DNA from: Planctomycetota bacterium | GTDB taxonomy: Bacteria; Planctomycetota; Planctomycetia; Pirellulales; Pirellulaceae | Reading direction: 5' to 3' | Length of the DNA stretch: 64,000 bases | Assembly: GCA_016872775.1 (NCBI GenBank) | Contig: VGZA01000003.1 | Span: forward strand, 111,633-175,632 | Shown here: positions 1 to 11,400 of the stretch, piece by piece | How positions within the stretch are numbered: the stretch's first letter is position 1 | Layout of the letters: each line of letters starts with the position of its first letter | Program-made: the position numbers and the translations under genes | The notes under the pieces: generated by a model | What the model saw: only the letters and a program-made list of their open reading frames with translations | Database searches by the model: none | Told to the model about the DNA's origin: nothing

Positions 1-516
1 GGAAAGCTGATCCTGGGAATCTGCAATGGATTCCAGGTGTTGATCAAGTCGGGCGTATTGCTGGCGGATGACGCGCAGGGCATGCCGGCGACGCTGACGA
101 TGAACGAATCGGGAAAATACGAAGATCGCTGGGTGAACTTGATTGCCGACGGCTCGAAATGCGTTTTCCTGGAGGGGATCTCCGCGCTGACGCTGCCCCT
201 GGCGCATGCCGAAGGCAAGTTCGTGGCGCGAAGCGATGCGATCCTGCAGTCGCTCGACGCGGCCGGACAGCTCGTATTGCGCTACACGCGTTCGGATGGT
301 CAGCCAGGTAACGACGTGCCCTATCCCCAGAATCCGAACGGATCCCAGGCCAACGTGGCGGGCATCTGCGATCCAAGCGGCCGGGTCTTCGGCCTGATGC
401 CGCACCCGGAACGGTACATGGACCGGACACAGCATCCGCGCTGGACGCGCGGCGAGGGACACGATCCGGGCGACGGACTGCGCATTTTTGAAAACGCAGT
501 GCGCTACCTGCGGTAG
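1..516 (+). CDS. purQ: Phosphoribosylformylglycinamidine synthase glutaminase subunit, 3' part
   Basis: The window opens inside this gene, so only the last 171 residues are present. In the purine pathway PurQ hydrolyses glutamine and passes ammonia to PurL, which makes FGAM. The fragment begins in frame with GICNGFQ, the nucleophile elbow of class I glutamine amidotransferases, with the catalytic Cys at fragment residue 8. The partner His-Glu pair is in PHPERYMD about 30 residues before the stop. The tail after the HPE motif (TQHPRWTRGEG) fits the longer PurQ form. The 5' end and upstream neighbours lie outside the window. It converges on the histidine kinase, with a CTCTGTG-type inverted repeat between them. 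Confidence 0.93.
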   Translation, partial: GKLILGICNGFQVLIKSGVLLADDAQGMPATLTMNESGKYEDRWVNLIADGSKCVFLEGISALTLPLAHAEGKFVARSDAILQSLDAAGQLVLRYTRSDGQPGNDVPYPQNPNGSQANVAGICDPSGRVFGLMPHPERYMDRTQHPRWTRGEGHDPGDGLRIFENAVRYLR

Positions 517-593
517 ACGGATCGGCCCCGGCATGCGGTGACCGTCGAACGCGCAAGTCGTCATCTTCTCCGTCAGCAGCTCCGGCCTTATCC

Positions 594-692
594 TTCTTGG
601 TCTTCTCTGTGTACTCTGTGGTTGTTTGTACCTCCAGGTCGCCGCCCACGGAAATCGAAGACAACCACAGAGAGTACAGAGGACACAGAGTG
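594..692. repeat. Intergenic inverted repeat of CTCTGTG units
   Basis: Left arm about 594-627 reads TCTCTGTGTACTCTGTGGTT. Right arm about 656-692 carries the same units in reverse orientation (AACCACAGAGAGTACAGAGG). The arms are imperfect and separated by about 28 bases. A related single copy is at 30748-30780. The repeat lies between convergent genes, so it could fold as a transcript-end hairpin, but no U-tract follows. Confidence 0.75.
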
Positions 693-732
693 GCCCTCCG
701 AAGCTCCTGGATGCATCGTGGAACCGGCCGCA

Positions 733-1695
733 TTATTTCTGTTGGCGCTCGCACTCCTTCTCAGACGCCGCGATAGCAGGCTCGTCGAGCAACGGCAATT
801 CGACGACGAATTCCGAGCCCGGATCGCGGCCCCGATCACGGACGCTGATCTTGCCGCGCAGCCGCGAGACCAGCGTCCGCACGATGTACAGCCCCAGACC
901 GGTGCCAGGCTGTTTGCGTTCCAGCTCGGACCCCAACCGCACAAATCGGCTGAAGATCTTGCGGCGCTGCGCCGGAGGAATTCCGCAGCCATTATCGGCG
1001 ATTCGCACCTCGATCCGATTTCGAAGCAACCTGCGCATGCGAATTTCGATCCGCGGTTCGGCGCCAGAATATTTCACCGCGTTATCAATCAGGTTGCGGA
1101 AGATCAGGTCCAGATCGACGTGCCGCGCCGGGATCTTGCCGACCAGCAGCGCCAGGCGAAAATGCTGTCCCGTGAGCCGATATCGGACCTGGATATCGTG
1201 CACGCAATCCCGCAGCACGCCGGCGACGTCGACTTCCTCATACTCGGATTCCAGCGGCTTTCGGTCCAATCGGGCCGCGTCGAGCAGGTGGTTGATCAAC
1301 TGATCCAGCCGTTCGACGTCCTCCAGCATCACGCGATTGAATTCGGACTGCTGTTCCACCGTTACGGGGCGGCGGTTAATCGTCTGCAGGTAGAGCTTCA
1401 AGGAGGCCAGAGGCGACTTCAGTTCGTGGGTCACGCTGTCAATGAAATTTGATTGGCGGCGGTTGAGGTTGATCGCTTTGACGGTCAACGTGAGGTAGAG
1501 GACGACACCGACGATTACCACGATCAGGAAGATCGCTCCGACAGTGAGCAGCGTCCAATAGAGCGGCGCGAATTCGTTGTCGGACAGTGCGCCGAAGACC
1601 GCCAGCAGCACCCAGCCGACGGTCAGCAGCACCAGCAGCGTGATCATGATCACGCCCAGCGTTATCGGCCAGCGGAGGGAACGGCGTTCGAGCAT
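733..1695 (-). CDS. Membrane-bound sensor histidine kinase (orphan)
   Basis: Two-component sensor kinase of 320 aa. Two hydrophobic segments at about residues 12-35 and 47-70 flank a very short extracytoplasmic loop, so the signal is probably sensed in the membrane or by a partner. The HisKA box has the phospho-acceptor His90 (SVTHELKSPL). The ATPase domain shows the N box NLIDNAVKYS at about 201, the G1 box DNGCGIP at about 234 and the G2 box GTGLGLY at about 264. It starts 49 bases after lepA on the same strand and is probably co-transcribed with it. No response regulator is in the window, so the partner is unknown. The ATG at 1695 places a basic stretch before the first membrane segment. 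Confidence 0.88.
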   Translation of the reverse strand: MLERRSLRWPITLGVIMITLLVLLTVGWVLLAVFGALSDNEFAPLYWTLLTVGAIFLIVVIVGVVLYLTLTVKAINLNRRQSNFIDSVTHELKSPLASLKLYLQTINRRPVTVEQQSEFNRVMLEDVERLDQLINHLLDAARLDRKPLESEYEEVDVAGVLRDCVHDIQVRYRLTGQHFRLALLVGKIPARHVDLDLIFRNLIDNAVKYSGAEPRIEIRMRRLLRNRIEVRIADNGCGIPPAQRRKIFSRFVRLGSELERKQPGTGLGLYIVRTLVSRLRGKISVRDRGRDPGSEFVVELPLLDEPAIAASEKECERQQK

Positions 1696-1744
1696 GATCT
1701 CAATCTACGGCGGCAGCGGGCGCAAGGGAATCGGGCCGACGGGA

Positions 1745-3571
1745 TCAGGCCTTTTCGTCGCCCGTTTCCAGCACCGCCAAAAACGCCTTCTGCGGGATGT
1801 CGACCTGACCGATCGACTTCATCCGTTTCTTGCCTTCACGCTGCTTGGCCCACAGCTTTCGCTTGCGGGTGATGTCGCCGCCGTAGCATTTGGCGGTAAC
1901 GTTTTTTCGCATCGCGGGCACGGTTTCCCGAGCGATAATCCGCGAGCCGATGGCGGCCTGCACCGCGACTTCGAACATGTGCCGTTCAATTTCCGACTTC
2001 AGTTTCTTGACGATCGCCCGGCCGCGCCGGTCGGCGTCGCGGCGATCGCAGATGATACTCAGCGCGTCGACGCGGTTGCCGTTCACCAGAATGTCCATGC
2101 GCACCAGGTCGGCCGGTGAATAACCGATCAGATCGTAGTCCATTGTGCCGTACCCGCGGGTGGCGCTTTTGAGCTTGTCGTGCAGATCGTAGATGACTTC
2201 GGCCAGGGGCAGATCGTAAACCAGCATCGCGCGCGTGGGCGACAGGTGTTCGATGCTCTGCTGCACACCGCGCCGATCGTTGCAGAGCTTCATCACGGTC
2301 CCGATCGATTCCGACGGCATGATCAGGCTCACTCGCACGATCGGCTGCCGAAACTCCTCGATCGCTCCCGAATCGGGCACTTCCTGGGGCCGATGGATTT
2401 CCATCAATCGGCCCTCGCGCGTGAGGACCTCGTAGGTCACGTTGGGCGCGGTCTGCACCAGGTCGACATCCGATTCCTGTTCCAGCCGTTGCTGGACGAT
2501 TTCCATGTGCAGCAGGCCGAGGAATCCGCAGCGGAAACCGAACCCGAGCGCTTCGCTTGTCTCCGGCTCAAACTCGAAACTGGGATCGTTAATATGCAGC
2601 TTTTCCAGCGCGTCCCGCAGTTCCTCAAAATCCTGACCGTCCGACGGATAGAGACCGCAGTAGACCATCCGTTTGGGAATCTTGAATCCCGACAGCGCCG
2701 CCGCGCCGCGGTCGCCGGGAATCGTTACCGTGTCGCCGACATTCACCAGATCGAGCGACTTGATGTTGCAGATCAGGTAACCGACCTGCCCGGCCTGCAG
2801 CGAGTCGCAGGGGCGCTGGTGAGGCACAAACTGGCCCAATTCCAGCACTTCATGAGTGGTGGCGGTGCTGATCAGCCGGATCTTGTCTCCCTTCTCGACT
2901 TTGCCATTCATGAGCCGCACGTAGATGATCGCGCCACGATAGTCGTCGTAGTGGGAGTCGAAGACCATCGCCTGGAGTGTGGCCTCGGGATCGCCGGTCG
3001 GCGCGGGGACGCGCTGGACGATGGCATCGAGCAGTTCGCGGACTCCCAGGCCGGCCTTGGCGCTTACCTTGAGCACCTCCCCCGGATCGATCGCCAGCGT
3101 GTGCTCCATTTCCGCCGTGACTTCGTCCACGCGCGCATGCTTCAGGTCGATCTTGTTGATCACCGGGAGGATCGTCAGTCGAGCATCCATCGCCGCAAAG
3201 GCGTTGGCGACCGTTTGTGCCTCAACCCCCTGAAACGCGTCGACCAGCAGCAGCGCGCCCTCGCAGCACATCAGGGACCGGGAGACCTCGTAATGGAAAT
3301 CGACGTGCCCCGGGGTGTCGATCAGGTTCAACTCGTACGTCTCGCCTTGGCATTCGTACTCCATCCGTACGGCGCGGGCCTTGATCGTGATACCGCGCTG
3401 GCGCTCCAGCTCCATATCGTCCAGCATCTGCTCCTTCAGCTCGCGCTTCTGGACGGTGCCGGTGGCTTCGATCAAACGGTCGGCGAGCGTACTCTTGCCG
3501 TGGTCGATATGGGCGATGATGCAGAAATTCCGGATATGTTTGCAGTCGATGGTCATCGAGTTCTCGATCAT
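1745..3571 (-). CDS. lepA: Elongation factor 4 (LepA), ribosome back-translocating GTPase
   Basis: Translational GTPase of 608 aa, the normal LepA length. It shows the P-loop AHIDHGKST at about residue 20, DTPGHVDFHYEV (G3) and NKIDL (G4). The C-terminal LepA-specific region ends with AKCYGGDITRKRKLWAKQ, the family hallmark. LepA acts on stalled or mistranslocated ribosomes at the membrane or in the cytosol. Its ATG at 3571 overlaps the TGA of the ROK kinase (ATGA), which supports this start over the internal Met at residue 6 and suggests translational coupling. The histidine kinase follows 49 bases downstream. Confidence 0.96.
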   Translation of the reverse strand: MIENSMTIDCKHIRNFCIIAHIDHGKSTLADRLIEATGTVQKRELKEQMLDDMELERQRGITIKARAVRMEYECQGETYELNLIDTPGHVDFHYEVSRSLMCCEGALLLVDAFQGVEAQTVANAFAAMDARLTILPVINKIDLKHARVDEVTAEMEHTLAIDPGEVLKVSAKAGLGVRELLDAIVQRVPAPTGDPEATLQAMVFDSHYDDYRGAIIYVRLMNGKVEKGDKIRLISTATTHEVLELGQFVPHQRPCDSLQAGQVGYLICNIKSLDLVNVGDTVTIPGDRGAAALSGFKIPKRMVYCGLYPSDGQDFEELRDALEKLHINDPSFEFEPETSEALGFGFRCGFLGLLHMEIVQQRLEQESDVDLVQTAPNVTYEVLTREGRLMEIHRPQEVPDSGAIEEFRQPIVRVSLIMPSESIGTVMKLCNDRRGVQQSIEHLSPTRAMLVYDLPLAEVIYDLHDKLKSATRGYGTMDYDLIGYSPADLVRMDILVNGNRVDALSIICDRRDADRRGRAIVKKLKSEIERHMFEVAVQAAIGSRIIARETVPAMRKNVTAKCYGGDITRKRKLWAKQREGKKRMKSIGQVDIPQKAFLAVLETGDEKA

Positions 3572-4608
3572 TGGGGCTTGAGCAGCTGCATGCGGGCGAT
3601 TCCCGCGGCGCCGACAAATCCGGCGTCGCCGCCCAGAGAGGCGTAGTCGATCGTCGTTCGCTTCGCCAGAACCGGGAAACAGCGCGCCTGAACCTCCTGC
3701 CGGATCCGACCCAGGAATTCACGGCCCAGGGGCGTTTCATGCGCGCCGAACGTCATCGCTCCACCAAGGATCACCGCCGCCGGGTCGATCGTGTGCATCA
3801 GGCTCGTGATCCCCACTCCAAGGTACATGGCCGTATCCAGTACAAGTTCCCTGGCCAACTCGTCGCCCTGCTCTGCCACCTGCCCGATCAACAGGGGGGT
3901 CAAGGCCGTGAGGTCGGAGCGAAACGAACTCAGGCGACTCGGACGGCCCGTCAACAACGCTTCTTCCGCACGCTTCAGCAGTGCCGTGGCGCTGGCATAC
4001 GCTTCCAGGTGTCCGCGATGCCCGCAGCCACACAAACGGGCATCGGCATGATAGTCAATGATAATGTGTCCGCATTCGCTGCCGTGGCTGTTTTCGCCGT
4101 CGACCGATAGATCGCCGATGATGATGCCTCCACCCACCCCCGTGCCCAATGTCAGCAGAACGATGCTGTGATATTCTCGGCCCGAACCGACCCAGAATTC
4201 ACCAAAGGCGGCGGCATTGGCGTCGTTGGCGAACGCCACCCGACAATTCCCGCACGACTCCGAAACCCGGTCGCGAAGCGGGAAATGCTCCCACCCATGA
4301 AGGTTGGGCGGTTCCAGTAACATCCCGCGCGGGATATCCATCGTGCCCGGACTGCCCAGGCCGATCGCCGCCAGATCGCCCAGCGACAGCCCCAGCTCGC
4401 CGAGCATCCCTTGCAATTCCTCGGCAAAACGCTGGCACGCCGCCTGCGGGCCCAAATGTGTCAAGGTCGGAATTCCCGACTTGGCGACCGTGCGACCCTG
4501 GTTGTCGACGATCCCCAGCTTGATACTTGTCCCGCCTACGTCCACTCCGGCGAACAGTGGCGGTTCCGCGTCGGCGATATTCATCCGTGCACGAAGCTTG
4601 CTTGTCAT
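3568..4608 (-). CDS. ROK-family sugar kinase (glucokinase-like)
   Basis: ROK-family protein of 346 aa. The N-terminal phosphate-binding motif is DVGGTSIKLG. The catalytic Asp is in FANDANAAAFGE. The metal-site region CGCGHRGHLEAY matches the ROK zinc motif with His in place of the last Cys, a variant common in bacterial glucokinases. No N-terminal helix-turn-helix is present, so it is an enzyme and not a ROK repressor. Likely reaction: ATP-dependent phosphorylation of glucose or a related hexose; substrate is inferred from family only. The stop overlaps the lepA start by four bases. It is divergent from the small membrane gene at 4773. Confidence 0.88.
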   Translation of the reverse strand: MTSKLRARMNIADAEPPLFAGVDVGGTSIKLGIVDNQGRTVAKSGIPTLTHLGPQAACQRFAEELQGMLGELGLSLGDLAAIGLGSPGTMDIPRGMLLEPPNLHGWEHFPLRDRVSESCGNCRVAFANDANAAAFGEFWVGSGREYHSIVLLTLGTGVGGGIIIGDLSVDGENSHGSECGHIIIDYHADARLCGCGHRGHLEAYASATALLKRAEEALLTGRPSRLSSFRSDLTALTPLLIGQVAEQGDELARELVLDTAMYLGVGITSLMHTIDPAAVILGGAMTFGAHETPLGREFLGRIRQEVQARCFPVLAKRTTIDYASLGGDAGFVGAAGIARMQLLKPQ

Positions 4609-4758
4609 TCCAGCCGTTTCCCTTTCCCAATTCCAAGTTCAATTGTAAAACGAGCCGCCATTCGAGGGAATGTGACTTGCCCCCCGCCAATCTAATAATC
4701 GATACGCACCGACCGTCAGCCGCCCGACGACAACTCCCAACCGACGAGGGACAACTGC

Positions 4759-4764
4759 TATAAT
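4759..4764 (+). promoter_or_regulatory. TATAAT -10 box placed next to the start codon
   Basis: A perfect TATAAT lies eight bases before the ATG at 4773, so transcription would start at or near the ATG and give a leaderless or nearly leaderless mRNA. No convincing -35 hexamer and no Shine-Dalgarno site are visible. The placement is seen; its use is inferred. Confidence 0.4.
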
Positions 4765-4772
4765 CGGCCACC

Positions 4773-5054
4773 ATGCTCGAACGATCGCGTGCGAAAAACC
4801 CCTTCTACGTACTCTTGGTGCTCAGCGGTGTCGCATTCACAGTGACAGCGTGTGCGTATGGCGTGATGACCGTCCGTGGGCTGCGGCCCGAGACAGCGAT
4901 CGTCGACGATCAGGCGGGAGGCCTGTTGCCGTTTTTGGACCGGCATGGGGGCAAACTGATGCTGGCGGAAATCACGGTGCTGGCGGCCTCCAGCCTGCTG
5001 GCGATGCTGACGGATGACTATTGGAATCGCCAAAACGAGTCGATTCGGAGTTGA
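4773..5054 (+). CDS. Small two-helix membrane protein, unknown function
   Basis: Protein of 93 aa with a basic N-terminus and two hydrophobic segments at about residues 11-33 and 66-83. The segment between them (about 34-65) is hydrophilic. The family was not recognised. It lies eight bases before the cupin gene on the same strand, so the two are probably one transcript. There is no Shine-Dalgarno site, but a TATAAT sits immediately upstream. Confidence 0.65.
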   Translation: MLERSRAKNPFYVLLVLSGVAFTVTACAYGVMTVRGLRPETAIVDDQAGGLLPFLDRHGGKLMLAEITVLAASSLLAMLTDDYWNRQNESIRS

Positions 5055-5061
5055 ACCAACC

Positions 5062-7510
<2,449 letters not shown>

Positions 7511-7982
7511 GCAAGTTTTAGTTGCGTCCCGTGATCGTTGGCCCAGATCGGACCTTTCCGGTCCGACGGGCCCGGCAGGAAAGAACCGTCACCGGACGCT
7601 GTCATACCGTTCTCTTTCGGCCAGCCGCCGCTGCCCCAACCAATCCTTGCGGGCAAGTCGCATCGCCCGCGGCGCGCCATAACGCAGCCGGTTTCAGCCC
7701 TTTTACCGGGCCTCACTTCTCCGCATCCGCTGCGCGCGAATCGAGCAGCGATCGCGCCGGGCGCATGCATGCTTCGAGCCAGCTGCCGCTCAGGTGGCGA
7801 ATTCATCAATTCCTAATCTCAAGTAGGCACACAACTTAACCTGCTTTGACGAGCAGAGGGCCCTCCGAGTTCGCCGATTTCGGCGCGGCAGTTGCGATTC
7901 CATGCCATACGCCAAGGACGAAGGCGACGATGGCACTGTGGACGTGGCTGGTTTGGATGCTGACCAAAGAGGTGAATCGACC
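7511..7982. other. Intergenic stretch between ligA and BON gene, no gene seen
   Basis: About 470 bases. Open frames here on both strands have no recognisable motif, start signal or plausible composition. A GGACC...GGTCC palindrome sits near 7550. Nothing further can be supported. Confidence 0.5.
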
Positions 7983-8222
7983 ATGAGTTGCGAATTTGCA
8001 AGTTCAACGGATTTGGATCGGGATCTGGAACGACGAGTCGTGAGTTTCCTGCTGCAATGCGGCGTGCTGAGGACTTCAGGGATCATCGTGCGGGTCCAGG
8101 ATGGAATGGTGACTCTGCGCGGCAAAGTTCGCTCCTTCTACGAACGCCAGCTATGCGTCCACAGCGGCCGGCGCGTGGCGGGAGTGCGGAAACTGGTCGA
8201 CGAACTGGAAGTGGTGGGCTAG
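7983..8222 (+). CDS. Short BON-domain protein
   Basis: Protein of 79 aa from the ATG at 7983, preceded by AGAGGTG about seven bases upstream; an in-frame ATG at 7902 is less well supported. The pattern fits one BON domain: a helix (LERRVVSFLLQCG), then strand-turn-strand IIVRVQDGMVTLRGKV, and the closing GVRKLVDELEVV. BON domains are thought to bind membranes or phospholipids. There is no signal peptide or membrane segment, so location is unclear. It is followed by the GTAGCTCGAAAC repeat cluster. Confidence 0.72.
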   Translation: MSCEFASSTDLDRDLERRVVSFLLQCGVLRTSGIIVRVQDGMVTLRGKVRSFYERQLCVHSGRRVAGVRKLVDELEVVG

Positions 8223-8234
8223 AACGCCCCACGC

Positions 8235-8340
8235 GTAGCTCGAAACATGTTTCGCGTCGCCAAAGGCTTCGCCGCGCCTCGCGCACGTCTCGAAACAAGT
8301 TTCGAGCTACAAGTTTCGAGCTACTTTTCGAGCGGTAGCT
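8235..8340. repeat. Inverted and direct GTAGCTCGAAAC repeats
   Basis: The unit GTAGCTCGAAAC is at 8235-8246. Its reverse complement is at 8291-8310 and again at 8311-8324, and a degraded copy lies at 8325-8340. The first two copies could pair over about 20 bases with a loop near 40. The element lies between the BON gene and the large VCBS gene. Confidence 0.75.
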
Positions 8341-8415
8341 GACGGCCCTTTCTCCGAAGTGGTACGATTACGGTCGATCTTGATCGGACTGCATCGATTC
8401 CAAACGGGGAGACCG

Positions 8416-11400
8416 ATGATGCCGCGGGCCATTTTCTTCGCGAGCGTTTTACGGAAAATGTTGCCGCTGGCTGCCTTGGCGTGGATGTTCAGCCTGGCCC
8501 CGGCTGCCGACAAGTACGTACTGGATACGTTCGACCGGCAGCGGCTTTCGGACGAGTACTATTCCGAGGGCGCCCATGCCGCGGATCTCAACCGGGACGG
8601 CATCCCCGACGTCGTCTATGGGCCGTACTGGTTTGAAGGCCCTTCCTACGAAAAAAAATATGAGATCTATCCGCCCAAACCGCAAGACAGGGAGGCATAC
8701 GCCGATCACTTTTTCGTCTGGATCCACGATTTCGACGACGACGGCTGGAACGACGTTTTCACGGTCGGCTTTCCTGGCACCCCCGCCTTCGTCTACCAGA
8801 ACCCCGGGGCTGCAGGTTTCGACAAACATTGGCGGAAACATCCGGTCTTCGATTGGGTCTCGAACGAATCGCCGCAACTGACGCAGCTCGTCGGCGATCC
8901 GCGTCCCGAACTTGTCTGCACGCGCGACGGATTCTTCGGCTTCGCCACCGTGAATTGGGAGAAGCCGTTCGAGCCGTGGGTGTTCCATCCGGTATCCGAG
9001 CAGATCACCGACAAGCGGTTCGGCCACGGATTAGGCATCGGCGACGTGAACAACGATGGCCGGCTGGATATCGTGCATGCCAAGGGCTGGTTTGAGCAGC
9101 CTGAAGCGGACGCGCTGACCGCGCGCTGGATTCCGCACGATGCCGCGTTCAGCACCGCCTATGGCGGCGCGGAAATGTATGTCTACGACGTCGACGGAGA
9201 CGGCGACAACGACGTGATCACCAGCAACGCCGCACACGACTTTGGATTGTTCTGGTACGAACAGAAGGTCGCGGACAACGGGAGTACGTTTCAACCGCAT
9301 CGGATCATGGGCTCGCACCCGTCCGAGAACCGTTACGGTCTGGTTTTCTCCGAGTTGCATTCCGTCAATCTTGCGGACATCGACGGGGATGGGCTGAAAG
9401 ATATTGTGACCGGAAAGACGTATTACTCGCACCACAAAGGAAGCCCGATGTGGGACGCGGGAGCGGTTGTTTACTGGTTCAAGTTGGTGCGTGGCAAAGA
9501 GGGAGTCGACTGGATTCCCTATCAGGCCGACGGGGAATCGGGGATTGGTCGCCAGTTGTCGCTGGTGGATCTGCAGTCGGATCGGTTGTTGGATGTCGTG
9601 GTCGGGGGCATGAAGGGTGCCCACGTACTGCGGCATCGCCGCGCCGAAGTGGATAAGGCGACGTGGGAACAGGCTCAACCGAAACTGTATACGGGGCCTG
9701 CGAAAATCTCGGCGACGGGGGCGGCCGCGCTTCGCGGTCGGCGGATCCCGTTGGATGCGAAGACGGGGCGCGTTGCGGGAGCGGTCGAGGGCGAATCACT
9801 CAAAGCGAAGATTTCCGCCGGTTCCGCGGCACCGCAGCCGATGGGCGGCTTCGATGCGGATCGTTGGAGCGGCGACGCGCAGCTCTGGTGGACCGGCGCG
9901 CAGCCCGGCGACACGCTCGAGGTGGAGTTTGCGTCCAAGGCAGGCCTGTTTGATCTCGATATCGTGCTGACCTGCGCTCGCGACTACGGCATCGTGCAGT
10001 TGTCGCTGGATGGGAAACCACTCGGCAAGCCGATCGACCTTTACGATCCCCAGGTGATCACGACGGGAGTGCTGTCGTTTCCCAAGCTGGAATGGAAGGA
10101 AGGCAAACACAAATTGGGAGTGCAGATCGTCGGAGCCAATGACAAAGCCGCAAAAGCCTATATGGCCGGAATCGACTATTTGCGCCTGCGGGATCCGAAC
10201 GACAAGCTGCCGGAACCGGACGAAGGCGTGAAACCGACGGCCTACGATGGACGCGTATTGAACCTCGATTTCGAATCGGGGACGCTCGATGATTGGAAGG
10301 TCGACGGCGAAGCATTCGTCGGCCAGCCGATCCGCGATGACACCGTGGCGAAACGTCGCCCGGACATGCGCAGCGGTCATCGGGGCAATTTCTGGATCGG
10401 GGGCTACGAGAAAACGGGCGACAAGGCGACCGGCACGCTGACATCGGTCCCGTTCCCGGTTACCCATGATTACGCGTCGTTCTTGATGAACGGCGGCGAG
10501 CACGCCAATACCCGCGTGGAATTGGTGCTCAAAGAAACCGGTAACGTGTTCTACAAGGTTTCAGGTGAGAACAACGAAGAACTGCGGCAAGTCGTGGTCG
10601 ACTTGCGCAAACTGCAAGGCAAAGAGATCTTTGTGCGGATCGCGGACGACAACCGTGGGCCGTGGGGGCATATCAACTTCGACCATTTTCGATTCCATGA
10701 AAATCGGCCGGCACCGCTCAAGTCAGGCGCGGCGGCGCTGGTGGTCGACGAGTATCCGCACTCGGGCTTGAACGCCGAGGAGGCGGCAAAAGCAATGAAG
10801 CTGCCGCAAGGATTCCGGGTGACGGTGGGAGCGGCCGAGCCGGACGTCATGCAGCCGATTGCGATGGCGCTGGACGACCGGGGGCGTGTCTGGATCGCGG
10901 AAGCATACGAGTATCCCAGGCGGGCCGAGGGTGCTGGCCGCGACCGGATCCTGATCTTTGAAGATCGTGACGGCGACGGTCGCTTCGACGATCGGAAGGT
11001 GTTCATCGAGGGCCTGAACCTGGTCAGCGGCCTGGAAGTCGGGTTCGGCGGCGTCTGGGTCGGGGCGGCGCCGGAACTGCTGTTTATTCCCGATCGGGAC
11101 GGCGACGATCGACCGGACGGCGCGCCGGAAGTGCTGCTGGACGGCTGGGGATATCAGGACACGCATGAGACTTTGAACGCGTTCATCTGGGGTCCGGACG
11201 GCTGGCTCTATGGCTGCCATGGAGTCTTCACCCATTCGCGTGTTGGCAAGCCAGGAACTCCGGAGGAACAGCGCATTCCGCTCAACGCGGCCATCTGGCG
11301 ATACCATCCTACCCGCCATCAGTTCGATGTCTTCGCACACGGCACCAGCAATCCTTGGGGTGTCGACTTCAACGACCACGGCCAGGCGTTCTGCACCGCC

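Noticed and set aside
44..754. 236-aa minus frame across purQ and the first repeat
   Set aside because: Arg/Ser/Pro-rich antisense of purQ, running into intergenic repeat DNA; no motif.
2180..3646. 488-aa open frame on plus, antisense to lepA
   Set aside because: It is the mirror of a strongly conserved LepA gene in high-GC DNA, His/Gln/Arg-rich with no motif or start signal.
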